From positions 41,411,719 to 41,475,718 of the forward strand of contig CM055095.1 of assembly GCA_029204225.1 (NCBI GenBank): a stretch of DNA of 64,000 bases, in the 5' to 3' direction. Origin of the DNA: Diphasiastrum complanatum (taxonomy: Eukaryota > Streptophyta > Lycopodiopsida > Lycopodiales > Lycopodiaceae). Within the stretch, counting starts at the first letter, position 1. Each line of letters opens with the position of its first letter. A program made the translations under genes and the position numbers. Shown one piece after another: positions 1-57,029 of this stretch. Below the pieces are notes generated by a model that worked only from the letters and a program-made list of their open reading frames with translations, was not told where the DNA came from and made no database searches.

Positions 1-214
1 CCTGGGAGCAAGGACTTTTCATACTTAGTTTTTTTCAAGTACCACTTCCACACGTGTGTATGTACTTTCTTGATGATTATATGCATGTAGTAATGTGCTC
101 TTGCCTTAGTTTTTTTAGATAGGTCTTGATTATAAATCTATGTTTCATCTGAGTGCAATCACAAAGTTTTAGGAGATCATTAGAGCACATTAGAGCACTC
201 CCACATGTGTGAAA
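1..214. other. unassigned AT-rich sequence
   Basis: No coding similarity is visible. A 10-bp palindrome CACACGTGTG lies at 49-58. The stretch adjoins the integrase end of a minus-strand Copia remnant, so it may be more of that element beyond recognition. Confidence 0.4.
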
Positions 215-1213
215 CTCAACACATCCAATTGGTTCTCAACCAAAGCTTTGAACTCCTTGAAGCAAGTCAATGGATACGATTTGTTTTTCAAGAAATAGAT
301 CCACATTCTCTTGGAGTAATCATCAATAAATGTGGTCTTCATTGGGCCGCATAGGTCATTATGTATGAGCTCAAGTGTCTTTTTTCACTCTAGCGGCTCC
401 CCCTTCTTGAACTTCTCTCTATGATGCTTTCCCATCACACATCCTTCACAAATAGAATGTTGCTCATCCTGTATTGTGGATAAACCACTTACCATCTTAA
501 GGTTGGATATCAATCACACAGTCCCATAATTTAGATGGCCCACCCTACGATGCCACAATTCAAATTTAAACCCAGAAGATGTGAATAGAATTGATCACAG
601 TGAAGGATATACAACTCCTTGTAGATTTGTGTGCTTCAGAATGTTTAGAACTGGAATTGAACAAATTTTCAGCAAATCTACTCATAACAATACCTTGTTT
701 TGAGATGGAGCTGAAATCATATTCCCTAGGTTTGGCCACATCCAACTTATAAAGACCACAATTGCTATTGTGATATCCGGCTGCCACCACTTATAATTGC
801 GATCCATATCCTTCATCAAGTAGTCATTTTTGTCAAATTCAACCTTCAGCCACTGATTTCCCATGACCCCAACAAAAAGCAAGCTCTTAGTGAGTCCGAC
901 ACTCTTGTCCATTGGCTTGCGTGACTTTCTCATCATCATGGATTGGCGAGAAATTCTCGAACCAATCACACTTACCAGTCATGTGCCTAGTGGCGCTTGA
1001 ATCTATGAACCACCTAGCGCCATCATCTATCTACAATGCCAATGTCGATGAGATTACATTGGTCTCGTCAGCTTTTGCATCTTCTTCGACAATGTTGTCT
1101 TGCTACTTTACTTTTCCTTGTTTGATATCCACTTTCTTCTTATAACATTCTCTTGTCCAATGACTTGGCTTGTGGCAATAAAGGCAAATACGAATGTCGA
1201 CCACTTAAATTTT
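215..1213 (-). pseudogene. Copia retrotransposon remnant (zinc knuckle, protease, integrase start)
   Basis: Read on the minus strand from 1213 downward, domains come in Copia order. First is a CCHC zinc knuckle (CLYCHKPSHWTREC, about 1150-1200). Next is an aspartic-protease-like stretch with WFIDSSATRHMT near 975-1015, where the usual DSGA motif reads DSSA. Then come the pre-integrase HHCC region (WHRRVGHLN, CEGCVMGKHH) and the start of the integrase core (LIHNDLCGPMKT, FIDDYSKRMW) near 215-390. Stop codons and frame changes break the frame, for example after the protease segment and near 390. No LTR was found on either side. Gag upstream of the zinc knuckle and everything after the integrase core are absent. 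Domain identity is secure; the ends are approximate. Confidence 0.8.
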
Positions 1214-3695
1214 ATTTGGTAGATTCATGATTACATATGCTTCTATAGTTTTATGTTCTTGTACATGTCTCCATAAATGTAATCATTGGGGCAAATTCTC
1301 TGTTTATTAGGACAATAGACCTCATGGGTATTTCCTCTTAGTCAATGGGAAGCATGGTGTGAGCATTGTAATGAGGGGAATTACAATTGTTTTTCTCAAG
1401 TACTCCAGCATGGTCAAGTTAGGAACACAACAAATTGATGATCATGTGTCGAAGAGTTTTTCTTGTTATAGTTGAAGAGAGTACTTCTCATTTATTGTTA
1501 TCAATAAAAATAGCTTCTAATACAAATAGATTGCATAAGTTTTTTCAGAGTGCATTTATTTGAATGTGTTCCTAGAAATCAGGTGAGAAACATCATTCTA
1601 TAAGCTCATGTAACATAATAGAAGTAAGATTTGCATCAGGGGACATATTGTGGAATACTATCAAATATTCTTGGTGATGAGATAAGCACTTTTGAGGATC
1701 TTATCATATGAGATTTGCTTCCAAAGTTTTATCAATCTAAACAACAAAATTTGTCTTTATTGGCTTGATTTTACTAGGCTAACAAAGCTCTTCCTAAGTC
1801 AATTTAAGAAGCACCATTAAAGACTGTCAAAATATACATGCAACCACAGATGTGGCCTTCAAATTTTGATTTGTCATAGATTGAGAGCTTTCATTATTTT
1901 GGATAGAAGATAGTTAATAAATGTCACGTGCGATGGTCATGATATAATAGGGCGAGTTTAGAGAGTGAGTAGCACATTCTAGGTTCTTATTCTTGAAGTT
2001 GCAAGTACATTATGCCATCTAGTCAAAATAAGTTATTGACATAAAAAGTCAAAAGTTGATTTGAGAAATAAAGAGCTTTGAAGAAATCAATGCACTTACT
2101 TGTCTTAGTTGCTACAATGGATTATCAAGCAAAAAGAAAATGCTGTTTAAAAAGTGTTGCAACCCTCTAGAGCACTTGGATCAATCTATACAGTGTAGAG
2201 ATCAAAGTCTAGCACTTCATTCAAGGCGGAGTAAGAACCTTCCAAGTTCTTATTCCCAAAGTTGCTAAGTACAATATGCCATCTAGCTCTTAGTGGGTTA
2301 GAATGAGTTAGTAACATAAAAAGTGCTTAGTTTTTTCCTAATACTGATCATGTAACTCCTTACTAATCTTTAACCAAAAGGAAGGAATACAATGCAATCT
2401 TTTGGGGTGTTTGCAAAAGATTTAAGTTCTTTGAAATGTGTCATCCTCTCATTAGCCGAATAGGCAAAATCAACCACATAAAGTTATTTTCTCAACTTGC
2501 AATACAAATATGGTCATTGTAGCTCAATACCAAATCATCTTTCAAAGACGACTTTCAAAGAAGGTTTGTAGACAATGATACTTAGAAAGTTTCTTTATCT
2601 ATTTGTATGAGCAACAAACCTCATGAGCTTGAAAGGCCAGTGTGTTATACACTCAATATGTTGACATTTTCTTTGTACATTATTTTTTACCTTGAGATAG
2701 CATTAGATAGAATAAAAACATAGTTCTCAAGTTCCAAGAGTGTTGGAGATTGTGACCACAATTACTAGTTGAATAAAGCATTGTGGAATGACTTTCAAGT
2801 TGGTAGAATACAATATGAAAGCAAACTAGTCAAAAATAAAAGTACAAGAAATAAAATTATTAGATAGAAAGGAAATAGTCAAATCTAGTAGTGGAAGTGG
2901 TGGCGGCTATAGAAACTACAAAGTGAACTTATTGAGATTAGTTGTGCAAAGTAGTTTTAATGTAGAAATGTCGCAAAATTGTTTACAGAAGGATATAGAG
3001 ATTAGCCAAAGAAGTGTAACTTCTCAAAATGTCTCCATGAATTCTAGTATAGTCTTGTGTGTCAATTGGTTCTTTCTTGGTTGAATGAACAATAGTACTT
3101 ATTGATTTTGTGTTTGAATCTCCTCCATCTTGGATTTGAGACGGTATCTCCTCTATTGAGTATAGTTGAGTGGAGTGAGTGAATGCCATTGTGTACTATG
3201 AGTGTTGAAGCTTCAATTGAGTGCATGATGGAGATAGAATAATAAATGAAAAGAGAAATTCCAATTGCTTGGTATACCTAACAAAGAAAAAGCACCTTAT
3301 TGATTGAATACTTAAAACACATTTAAAATGTTTCTTCATGCGCATACCATGACAACATAAAATCATATCCTTAAAAAAATAGAAAGATATTTTTTACATA
3401 TAGATAATTGCTTATTTCTAAGTCGTTCCAACATAGAGCTAATTGTACCAATGTACCAAGTTTGTAAGGGTTAGCTGGGATATACCCACTACTTTATGGC
3501 TAATAAACAAAGTTTGCGTGGTGTATAACCCAACAACCCTAGCGACCCATAGACTTGGAAGAATTTGGCATTTATCTACAAGTTCAATTTATACATGCTT
3601 GGATGTCATAAGATTGAATTGCTTTCATGATTTTTGTACTATATATAATAAATTGACGATTACGCTACCTATGTTTAGTTTCAATACAAGGGGTA
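1214..3695. other. unassigned intergenic sequence with a degenerate direct repeat
   Basis: No gene or transposon protein is recognisable. Two imperfect direct repeats of about 100 bp, near 1960-2060 and 2225-2325, share phrases such as GCCATCTAG and ACATAAAAAGT. They suggest an old local duplication or the ends of a decayed element. ORFs here are short and match no family I know. Confidence 0.4.
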
Positions 3696-3700
3696 AGAAG

Positions 3701-4399
3701 TGTCTGAGAAATGCCAAAAATTGACAAATCTAGCTTGATAAAAGAACCATGTAATATAATGTAACTTTTGTACATAAGTGGATTCCACACATGTGAGGCC
3801 AAGATGCCACATGGCAATCCACTCCTAATGTAGGTTAAATCAATTCTATAGGGTTGGTCATGTCATTTTGGTAGTGATTCATAGTTTATAGGACCTAAAT
3901 CCTAGATTTAAAGTGAAAATTGACCAACTAGCTATCTACCAAGCATGACTCTAGGAAATAGACTAGAGTTTCATTTTAGGGCAAAAAGGCTGAGTTAGTT
4001 TTCTTATTACATGTTGGAAATCCACCGAACTTCACAAAGGAAGTCGAATTTGCTATGTATTCCAAGCTCCCATAATGAGAAGATAGAATATTTTTGGAGC
4101 TCATTGGCAATCTCAAGCTAGTTCACTATGTATATTGAGTTTTTGTGATCCAAATACAACCAAATCAATTTCTACTTGTTCTTAGCTTGAAGGCCGTACT
4201 ACAGCCTGTACACACGTGTGAGATCGAATTTCAATGTTGATCAATGCTTTTGATTGTTAATGCTTGTTGTTTGTCAAATTGAAAATCTAGATCAACTTTT
4301 TTGTGTCTAATTTTTTGACAGATTGTTAAGCAGGCATCCAATTACTCTTGTGGATCTTTTCTAGATCCATTTATGGTCCTAAAGTACAGTACTTTCACA
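3701..4399 (+). repeat. Copia-1 5' LTR
   Basis: It begins TGTCTGAGAAATGCC and ends ACTTTCACA, directly before the primer-binding site. It matches 7565-8182 along its length but is about 80 bp longer, mainly around 4220-4310. It carries the palindrome CACACGTGTG at 4211-4220, which contains the plant G-box core CACGTG. Confidence 0.9.
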
Positions 4400-4412
4400 T
4401 GGTATCAAAGCC
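4400..4412 (+). promoter_or_regulatory. Copia-1 primer-binding site (initiator Met tRNA type)
   Basis: TGGTATCAAAGCC follows the 5' LTR with no gap. It resembles the TGGTATCAGAGC site that pairs with the 3' end of initiator methionine tRNA in plant Copia elements. This is where minus-strand DNA synthesis would start. Confidence 0.85.
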
Positions 4413-5435
4413 AAGTACAAGAGCATAAGCCATTGATAAAAAACAAATCCATTTTTAGCAAGTTTTGGTGCTAAAAACTAGTATTGAGAGGGCGAGCTAG
4501 AATCTTGATTTTGGTGAGGGGATTTGATCCCAAACTTGGTAGGGATCCAAATCTGTACTTTTCACACGTGTGGGAAACTCTGAACCTACATTTAATGCAT
4601 GGTATTCATTTGATTCAAAGAAATTCAATTTGTAAGCTTTTGATGTAATTTTTGGTTAAAATCTTAGGATAAGCTACCAAGATTGAGTGTCATTGATTAG
4701 ATTTCACATAGGGTCATGAGATCTAATTAATCTAGGCTGAAATCAAATCCTCTAAACTTGTTTTACAAGTCTTGAAAGTACATCAAAAAGTATGAGAGAG
4801 ATTTAGTCATGTTTTTGTCCAAAAATGGTGAAAATTGGTAGGATTTGATAAGTCTTTGATAGATTCTCATCTAATCTTCATTTCTTCTTTGTGAGGGAAT
4901 GTAAAAGCTGTGACTAGAAGTCCAAAGAGAGGGCTAGAAGTCAAATTTGAGGTAATCAAGACAAAGTGAAACCTTTATGAGTTTCTAGGTTCAAATCAAA
5001 ACCAATTTTCTTGAGCATTGTTTTGTAGGATCTTTCCAAAAAGTTCTTTTGAATCAAAATCAAAGGAATTTTGCTACTTGAATCTTTGTGCATTTCAAGT
5101 AAGTTTCTAGTTCAATCTACTTTGTGTTCATTGATTTTCTCAAGAGTAGTTAATAGAGTGAAAACTTGGCAACATTTGATTATAAATAGATTTCACATCA
5201 TCTTATCTTCATTCCAACTTTGTGAAGGAGTGATAGAACTATGATTATACGTCCATTTGTTGGATTATAAATCAAATTTGAGTGAAACACTACAAGTGTG
5301 AGACCTTTGTGAGTTTCAAGTCAATCAAATCTATTTCTTGTGTGTAAAATTTTTTAGTAAGATGGGATATATTGGAGCATACCTTCTAAAAGCTAGCGAG
5401 AGATTGAATTCTACTAATTATGCTATTTTGTTAGG

Positions 5436-6254
5436 ATGGAGTCACTCATGGTGCTCCAAGACCTTTATGATTTTTTGATTGAAAATAAAGATGAATCTCT
5501 AGATGCACAGGAGTTAGCTAGATACAAGAAGATATCTAGGCTTGCACTTCATTGTGTAAAGATGAATGTGAGAAATGATTTGTTGAGAGAAGTATCAACA
5601 TGTCCTAGTGCTAAAGAGGCTTGGGAGTCTTTAAAATCAATCTATGAATCTAGCAACACTTCTAGAGTCCTCATGTTTAGAAATCAGATTTTGCAAAACA
5701 TGAGAAGAAGTGAGGAGAGTGCACAAGACTATGTGCTTAGAATCAAGTCTCTAAATAGGAAGTTGGCTTCCATTGGAGAGAAGATTCATGATGGAGAGCT
5801 TGTACAAATTTTCCTTAATGGTCTAGAAGATGAATTTGCAAATTTGGTCCAAAGTTTTGCCATCCAAGACACTTTGCCAACTATAGAAAAACTTCACAGT
5901 GTATTAGTGGTTGAAGAGTGTAAGATGCTCCACACCAAGACAAGAATGAGTTCATTGTCTTTGCAAGATGGAGATGAGAATGCCAATTTCTCATTCAAGG
6001 GCAAAAAGAAGACCAATGGAAAGAAGAAGTATCCAAAGGAGGCCAAAAAGGAGGATGATGCATCAAGCTCAAAGGACAAGTCAAAGCAAAAATGCTTCTT
6101 TTGTGGAAAGAAGGAGCATTATGCATCCGAATGCTACAAGAGGCTAAGAGCACAAGAGGAGGAGGACAAACAAGCAATGGCAATTCAAGAGATATATGGT
6201 GGATTGATAGTGGGGCTAGCTCCCACATGTCTTGTGAAAAGGACTTTTTATTAA
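5436..6254 (+). CDS. Copia-1 Gag (capsid and nucleocapsid)
   Basis: The 272-residue frame matches the plant Copia Gag family (UBN2 type), which forms the virus-like particle and binds RNA. Recognisable landmarks are the helical capsid stretch with AKEAWESLKSIYESSNTSR (about residues 50-70) and the LNGLEDEF segment near residue 128. A lysine-rich linker follows, then a CCHC zinc knuckle CFFCGKKEHYASEC near residue 220. The true start is probably upstream: a second frame from about 5360 contains the typical ERLNSTNYA phrase and shifts into this frame near 5435. The C-terminal end is also shifted. At about 6185 the frame runs past the protease start, so the last 20-odd residues are not genuine. 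Confidence 0.85.
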   Translation: MESLMVLQDLYDFLIENKDESLDAQELARYKKISRLALHCVKMNVRNDLLREVSTCPSAKEAWESLKSIYESSNTSRVLMFRNQILQNMRRSEESAQDYVLRIKSLNRKLASIGEKIHDGELVQIFLNGLEDEFANLVQSFAIQDTLPTIEKLHSVLVVEECKMLHTKTRMSSLSLQDGDENANFSFKGKKKTNGKKKYPKEAKKEDDASSSKDKSKQKCFFCGKKEHYASECYKRLRAQEEEDKQAMAIQEIYGGLIVGLAPTCLVKRTFY

Positions 6255-7297
6255 CCTTACACTCATTCAATGATGCTAAAAATATTGTTTTTACTGCAAG
6301 TGATGAAGAGAGTAGGATAGATGGTGTTGGTACCATCTTTTTGTATCTAGAATCCTCAATAAGTATGGATCTAGAAAATGACCTTTATATATCATCAATC
6401 ACCAAGAATATGCTTAGTGTTGGTCTACTCTTAGAAAGTGGTTTTGATGTCCACTTTAAGCATGGTGTTTGTTTCATTTTGAAAAATTATGTTTGCATTG
6501 CAAAGGGCTTTAAATATGGAAGATTGTTTAAGTTGGAAGCTAGCATTGCTTTTGAGAGTGTGAGCTTGGCAAAGGAGGAGATCACTCAAGAGGAGATCTT
6601 GGAAAAATGTGATCTTCTTTGCATTGAGGAGGAGCATCAAAAGGAGGAAGGTCTTGAGGATCAGCCTCAAAGTATGAGAGTTCCAAGGAGGTCCTCAATG
6701 AGAATGGCCGAATCATCAAATTGCATGCAAATTGTCCATTCAAGTGTGCATCTTGCAAGGGTAGTGAGCATTGGAGAGTCTACTATCTTTGAATACTTTT
6801 TGAAAAGTATTAGTAGACATGAGGTGACTTGTTTCTTACCTTTAAGATTCATGGTGTTTATTACTTTGAATGACAAGACAATGAAATGGGAAGATGAAAC
6901 ATCATTTGCTTTGGAAATCTTTGGGTCCACATGCTTTAAGCATGATCATTCCAACGTAAGGACCAAAGATTATCCTATTTCAATGATAGGAATAATGGTA
7001 GTGTTTTGCTCTTCAAGTAGAGATTGTAGAATCTACTTGTTTTCCATCAAAAAAGTTGTCAATGGTGGAAATGTGATCTTTCAAGACTGGAAGATTTGTA
7101 AACTTGAAAAAGCACCTTTGGATCAATACCTTATTCAATTCATTGATGGTTTGAAGTCAAGTGAAGTGGAGGAGCAAGCTCAACGCCCAAGGACTCCAAA
7201 AAGAACCTTGAGTAACAAGATGGAGCCATCAAGGCTCAATCGTATGGATCAAACAGGGCAAGTTGTCTTTGGCAACAGTATGCACTTAATAGTTTAA
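6092..7297 (+). CDS. Copia-1 protease plus unrecognised C-terminal ORF
   Basis: This frame is +2 relative to gag. Its first 30 or so codons overlap gag in the wrong frame; genuine sequence begins at the aspartic protease, DIWWIDSGASSHMS, near 6190-6230. The usual flap and NMLSVGLLLESGFDV segment follow up to about 6540. Plant Copia elements would then carry the GAG-pre-integrase, integrase and reverse transcriptase. Here about 250 more codons stay open to a stop at 7297 without any of those domains. That tail is rich in Glu and Lys near 6560-6660, then has a patch VPRRSSMRMAESS resembling the integrase-RT linker. The rest matches no family I recognise. It could be captured host sequence, a relic of a deletion, or a non-autonomous lineage's own ORF. 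Confidence 0.7.
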   Translation: MLLLWKEGALCIRMLQEAKSTRGGGQTSNGNSRDIWWIDSGASSHMSCEKDFLLTLHSFNDAKNIVFTASDEESRIDGVGTIFLYLESSISMDLENDLYISSITKNMLSVGLLLESGFDVHFKHGVCFILKNYVCIAKGFKYGRLFKLEASIAFESVSLAKEEITQEEILEKCDLLCIEEEHQKEEGLEDQPQSMRVPRRSSMRMAESSNCMQIVHSSVHLARVVSIGESTIFEYFLKSISRHEVTCFLPLRFMVFITLNDKTMKWEDETSFALEIFGSTCFKHDHSNVRTKDYPISMIGIMVVFCSSSRDCRIYLFSIKKVVNGGNVIFQDWKICKLEKAPLDQYLIQFIDGLKSSEVEEQAQRPRTPKRTLSNKMEPSRLNRMDQTGQVVFGNSMHLIV

Positions 7298-7564
7298 TTG
7301 ATGTATCTTCAAGTGCACAAAATGCCTTGGAATCCATGGCTTGGCATGATGTATAGTTTTTGAAGTGTGCTACATGTATATAGACACATTTATGAAACAT
7401 CTTGTAAGGGATCCTTTAAGAGGTGGTGAAAGATCTTTCATGGACATCATTCTCTATTGGAGTCTCAAAACTTCATTGTTTGTAGTTGGATTGTTTAGAC
7501 ACTTTTAAAAGCTTTCATTCATCTATCAAGAGAATTGTAAATAGATCAATCTAAATTTGAGGAG

Positions 7565-8182
7565 TGTAAAGAATTGCCAAAAATTGGCAAATCTAGCCTG
7601 ATAAAAAACCATGTAATATAATGTAAATTTTGTACACAAGTGGATTTCACACATGTGAGGCCAAGATGCCACGTGACAATCCACTCCTAATGTAGGTTAG
7701 ATTAATTCCATAAGATTGATTATGTCACTTTGGTAGTAATTCCTAGTTTATAGAACCTAAATCCTAGATTTAAAGTGAAAATTGACCAACTAGCTATCTA
7801 CCAAACATGACTCTAAGAAATAGACTAGGGTTTCATTTTAGGGCAAAAAGACTGAGTTAACTTCCTTATTACATGTTGAAAATCCACCTAACTTCACAAA
7901 GGAAGTCGAATTTGCTATGTATTCCAAGCTCCCATAATGAAAAGACAGAATATTTTTGAAGCTCATTGGCAATCTCAAGCTAGTTCAGTATGTACATTGA
8001 GTTTTTGTGATCCAAATACAACCAAATCAATCTCTACTTGTTTCTCAGCTTGAAGGTCATACTACAACCTGTAGTACACACGTGTGTGTCTAGTTTTTTG
8101 ATAGATTGTAAAGCGAGCATCCAATCACTCTTGTAGATCTTTTGTAGATCCATTTATGGTCCTAAAGTACAATACTTTCACA
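7565..8182 (+). repeat. Copia-1 3' LTR
   Basis: It begins TGTAAAGAATTGCC and ends CTTTCACA. A weak purine-rich tract (AAATTTGAGGAG) precedes it, where plus-strand synthesis would be primed. It parallels the 5' LTR with many single-base differences. CACACGTGTG recurs at 8077-8086. Confidence 0.9.
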
Positions 8183-8187
8183 AGAAG

Positions 8188-9059
8188 TAGTGTTGGATGG
8201 ATATAACGTTAAGTCCGATAATGATGGGCAAACATAAATACCATACACGTGCTTTTTTAAACGGGGCCAATGTTATTGAGAACGATGGACATAGGGTTGG
8301 CTAATACTTGTGTTTTGCTTATTGGTAATCGACCTTATAATCCCACACAAACATCACAATCTTCGATGGATGTCTTTCTTTTCTATGGATGGATAGTGAA
8401 AATCTTATTTAACTCTACATTTTGTCATAGATTAACTTGTCTTAGCATGCTTGCAAGAATCATGTTCCATGCACCTACATTTAATATCATAATTACATGG
8501 TGTGTCCAAGTTGTATAATTTCTAGCTTATCATGCATAAAAAAATTTCGAATCGTTATTAATTATCAGTGTAATTATTTACTCTACTGTAAGGTATTGTG
8601 CTGTCTCAAAATTATTTTTAACAAGTACCTCATCATTCTTACTTTGTCATCTTACTAGGTGTATTTTATTTCGTGCATCACAAGCACTTGGTGATATGTG
8701 AATAATGACTCTCTTTTATTTTGTTTCATAAGATTTTATCTTAGTTAGTGTTATTTGCTCAATAGAGTCCAAAAGACCCTAGTTCAACGTATGTAACTCC
8801 ATGGTAATTGCTAGCTTGAGGGACCCTACCATATATTATAAATGTTGCACTACATCTAGCTCTTAAAGCATAAGTTAAAAGTTCCATACTACTTGGTATT
8901 CTCGGTATTCTCAACCCACAAGATCACATAGTTCCATAATATGATGATTTTGTTTAATCTAAATTTATTAAAACATCTCACAAAAGAGAACTAGAATATA
9001 TAAGATGCATGTAGATCATTATAATACTTCAGGACATACCCCTTCCCTCTTTCCCATTT
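8188..9059. other. unassigned sequence with one arm of a direct repeat
   Basis: No protein family is visible. About 8750-8840 is repeated imperfectly at about 9465-9556; both share GGTA(A/G)TTGCTAGCTTGA and CCATATA. The two arms flank the Gypsy gag remnant, so they may be decayed terminal repeats. A separate motif near 8365-8408 recurs at 14734-14777. Confidence 0.4.
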
Positions 9060-9300
9060 TAATTTTACTTAAAGGAAGAAAGGGATCTTCCATAAATTTT
9101 CAAGGTTTAAATCTTGTGCTGAGGGCTTGTTTTACAACTTCCCAATTTGCACGTTCTATTTCATCTTGATTATAGAACCAATCTTGTGCAGCTCCAGTTA
9201 ACGCCATCGGAAATAGCTTAAGTTTATCTTGCAAAAAATCTTCACCATATACCTCACATGATTCTGAATAGATTAATGCAACCTTTTTTAGTTTAAGTCT
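9060..9300 (-). pseudogene. Gypsy-type gag remnant
   Basis: Minus-strand translation gives KLKLFPMALTGAAQDWFYNQ followed by WEVVKQALSTRFKP, the typical core of the Ty3/Gypsy capsid domain (retrotransposon gag family). A few stop codons interrupt it on both sides. Plausible flanking sequence continues to about 9430. No zinc knuckle, protease or polymerase was found. Family assignment is fairly secure; the ends are not. Confidence 0.65.
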
Positions 9301-9556
9301 TTAAAGGCATTATTTTTCAAAAGCCGACATCCATTGAAAGATGTAGAATATCAAAGGAAAACTTGAGGGAGGTTTCCCGAGTACTAACCAAGGGCATCTC
9401 ATTAATGCAACCATTGGCTCACACCCAAGCCACATGATGTGCAATCAACTTCCTTTAATTCTAATGAGTGTGATTTGTTCAATAAGGTTAAAAGACCGTA
9501 GTTCGATGTTGGTGACTTCATGGTAGTTGCTAGCTTGAACGACCCATTGCCATATA

Positions 9557-11074
9557 ATACACTTCGTTCTTATTGATTCAATGTGAAGACAACCTATAAC
9601 GATTAGAGCTAGGGTTATTGTTCCATGATTGAATGAAATATCAATTAAGAGTACTCCAAAAAAAAATCTAGCTTTGATTTGAAACTTCACAAACAAATTG
9701 ATCATCGATGACACTTCTATGATATTCACAAGCAATTAAGTGGAAGATATTTCACTTGTCATTTCAATACATGTATCTTTTTGCATGACTTCACAAAGCT
9801 TTGTTGATGACAAATGCTCGAAGCCCACTTAGCCAAAAGTTATAAACCTTTGAAGACCTATGCTTAACAAGTTATGTTAGGAATGGATAAAGAAATGGCT
9901 TCAAGTTCAATTCTTGATAGAAGAGCTGACAACCTACTGAAGTTTGGCACTAGTGGGCTTGCAAAAAGTGCGAACATTTGTATATGTACCTGAAAACAAT
10001 AATTAAACCAAGAATGTTTCCCATAAACACTCTACAATATTTGTGATAGAATCAAAACAGAGCAAGGTGAATAATTGCCCTTTGTCAACAAATTTAAGCC
10101 TATATTAGAAGTCACGCTTACACAAGTTCTTGTACTATGTAGTTCCAATAGGAAAAATGTTCTCAGTTTTTACACTAGAACTCCTAAATTTTGGTACAAA
10201 TTTAGTAGCTTTATTATTCAATACACATTCTTGTAGTGCAGTTACCAACAAACAATTGTTATCTTACACTAAATGCTCAATTTAAAATTTAACCAGCAAC
10301 TAGGACGATCAAGTTATTACCACTTAACTATCTACTTAGCTTTAAAAAATGAGCAACAATCTTCCTTAAACTGTGAAGGTTAAAAATTTGGTATAGATTT
10401 GGACATAATCTATTTGTTTCGCACAAAATGGATTATGAAGAAGCGAAAACTATCCACATTTTAAAAAGAGCATTTGATCAAGTTTCAGTTAATCAATCAT
10501 AAGAAGTTAATAAACCTCATAAATAGAGGAAACAAAATTAGAAACAACGCAGATAGATGAAGACAAATGATTATTCCTGGATATCTTTTCATATACAATA
10601 TAATGAAGTAGCAAATACGACATCTACAATGTCCGAACACAAATCTCAATACATGATGTTAACCAATTACACTTGTAACAACTTTAAGATGGAATAGTGT
10701 GCATAAACAATTAATGCCTTGTGTACCCAAAATAATCTAAATGGATCCATGGGTTATCACAAGAACTACAATATTAACCTACTCAAAATTCTCTTCGCAA
10801 TCCTAGAGCTGACCCTTGATTGTGAAGAAGTTGCAAACTACAAATTGATCATAGTTGCTACCGATCTTTGAAAATATAGAATGAATTTACCATTTCTTAT
10901 CTTAGTTTTCTTAGCCACGATATTTTCACAAATAATGAAATTAATTGAACATCCTAATGCCTCCCACATGCAAATTTATGGCAGGCAACAGTACCTAAGG
11001 TTTTACAATAGCGTATGGCAAGCGCCACAACAACTTCATGACAAAATGCCTGGTACCAATATATGTGACAATAC
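9557..11074. other. intergenic sequence and PP2A-A 3' flank
   Basis: Nothing coding is recognised. The stretch immediately below 11075 should contain the PP2A-A 3' UTR, since the gene is on the minus strand. I could not place a poly(A) signal with confidence. Confidence 0.4.

Positions 11075-57029
<45,955 letters not shown>

Larger units (their letters stand above)
3701..8182 (+). mobile_element. Copia-1: complete but non-autonomous LTR retrotransposon
   Basis: Two similar LTRs flank a tRNA primer-binding site, a leader of about 1 kb, a gag ORF, a protease, and then an ORF of unknown nature. The element is bounded by a 5-bp direct repeat AGAAG (3696-3700 and 8183-8187), the target duplication made by integrase. 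Both LTRs start TGT and end CA. No integrase core, no reverse transcriptase YVDD and no RNase H is present anywhere between the LTRs, so replication would need enzymes from another Copia element. The LTRs differ by scattered substitutions and by a deletion near the 3' LTR end, so the insertion is not recent. It lies downstream of the PP2A-A gene, outside its transcript as annotated here. Confidence 0.9.

Noticed and set aside
1960..2325. CRISPR-like or satellite array
   Set aside because: There are only two imperfect units with no regular spacing, and the genome is a plant's.
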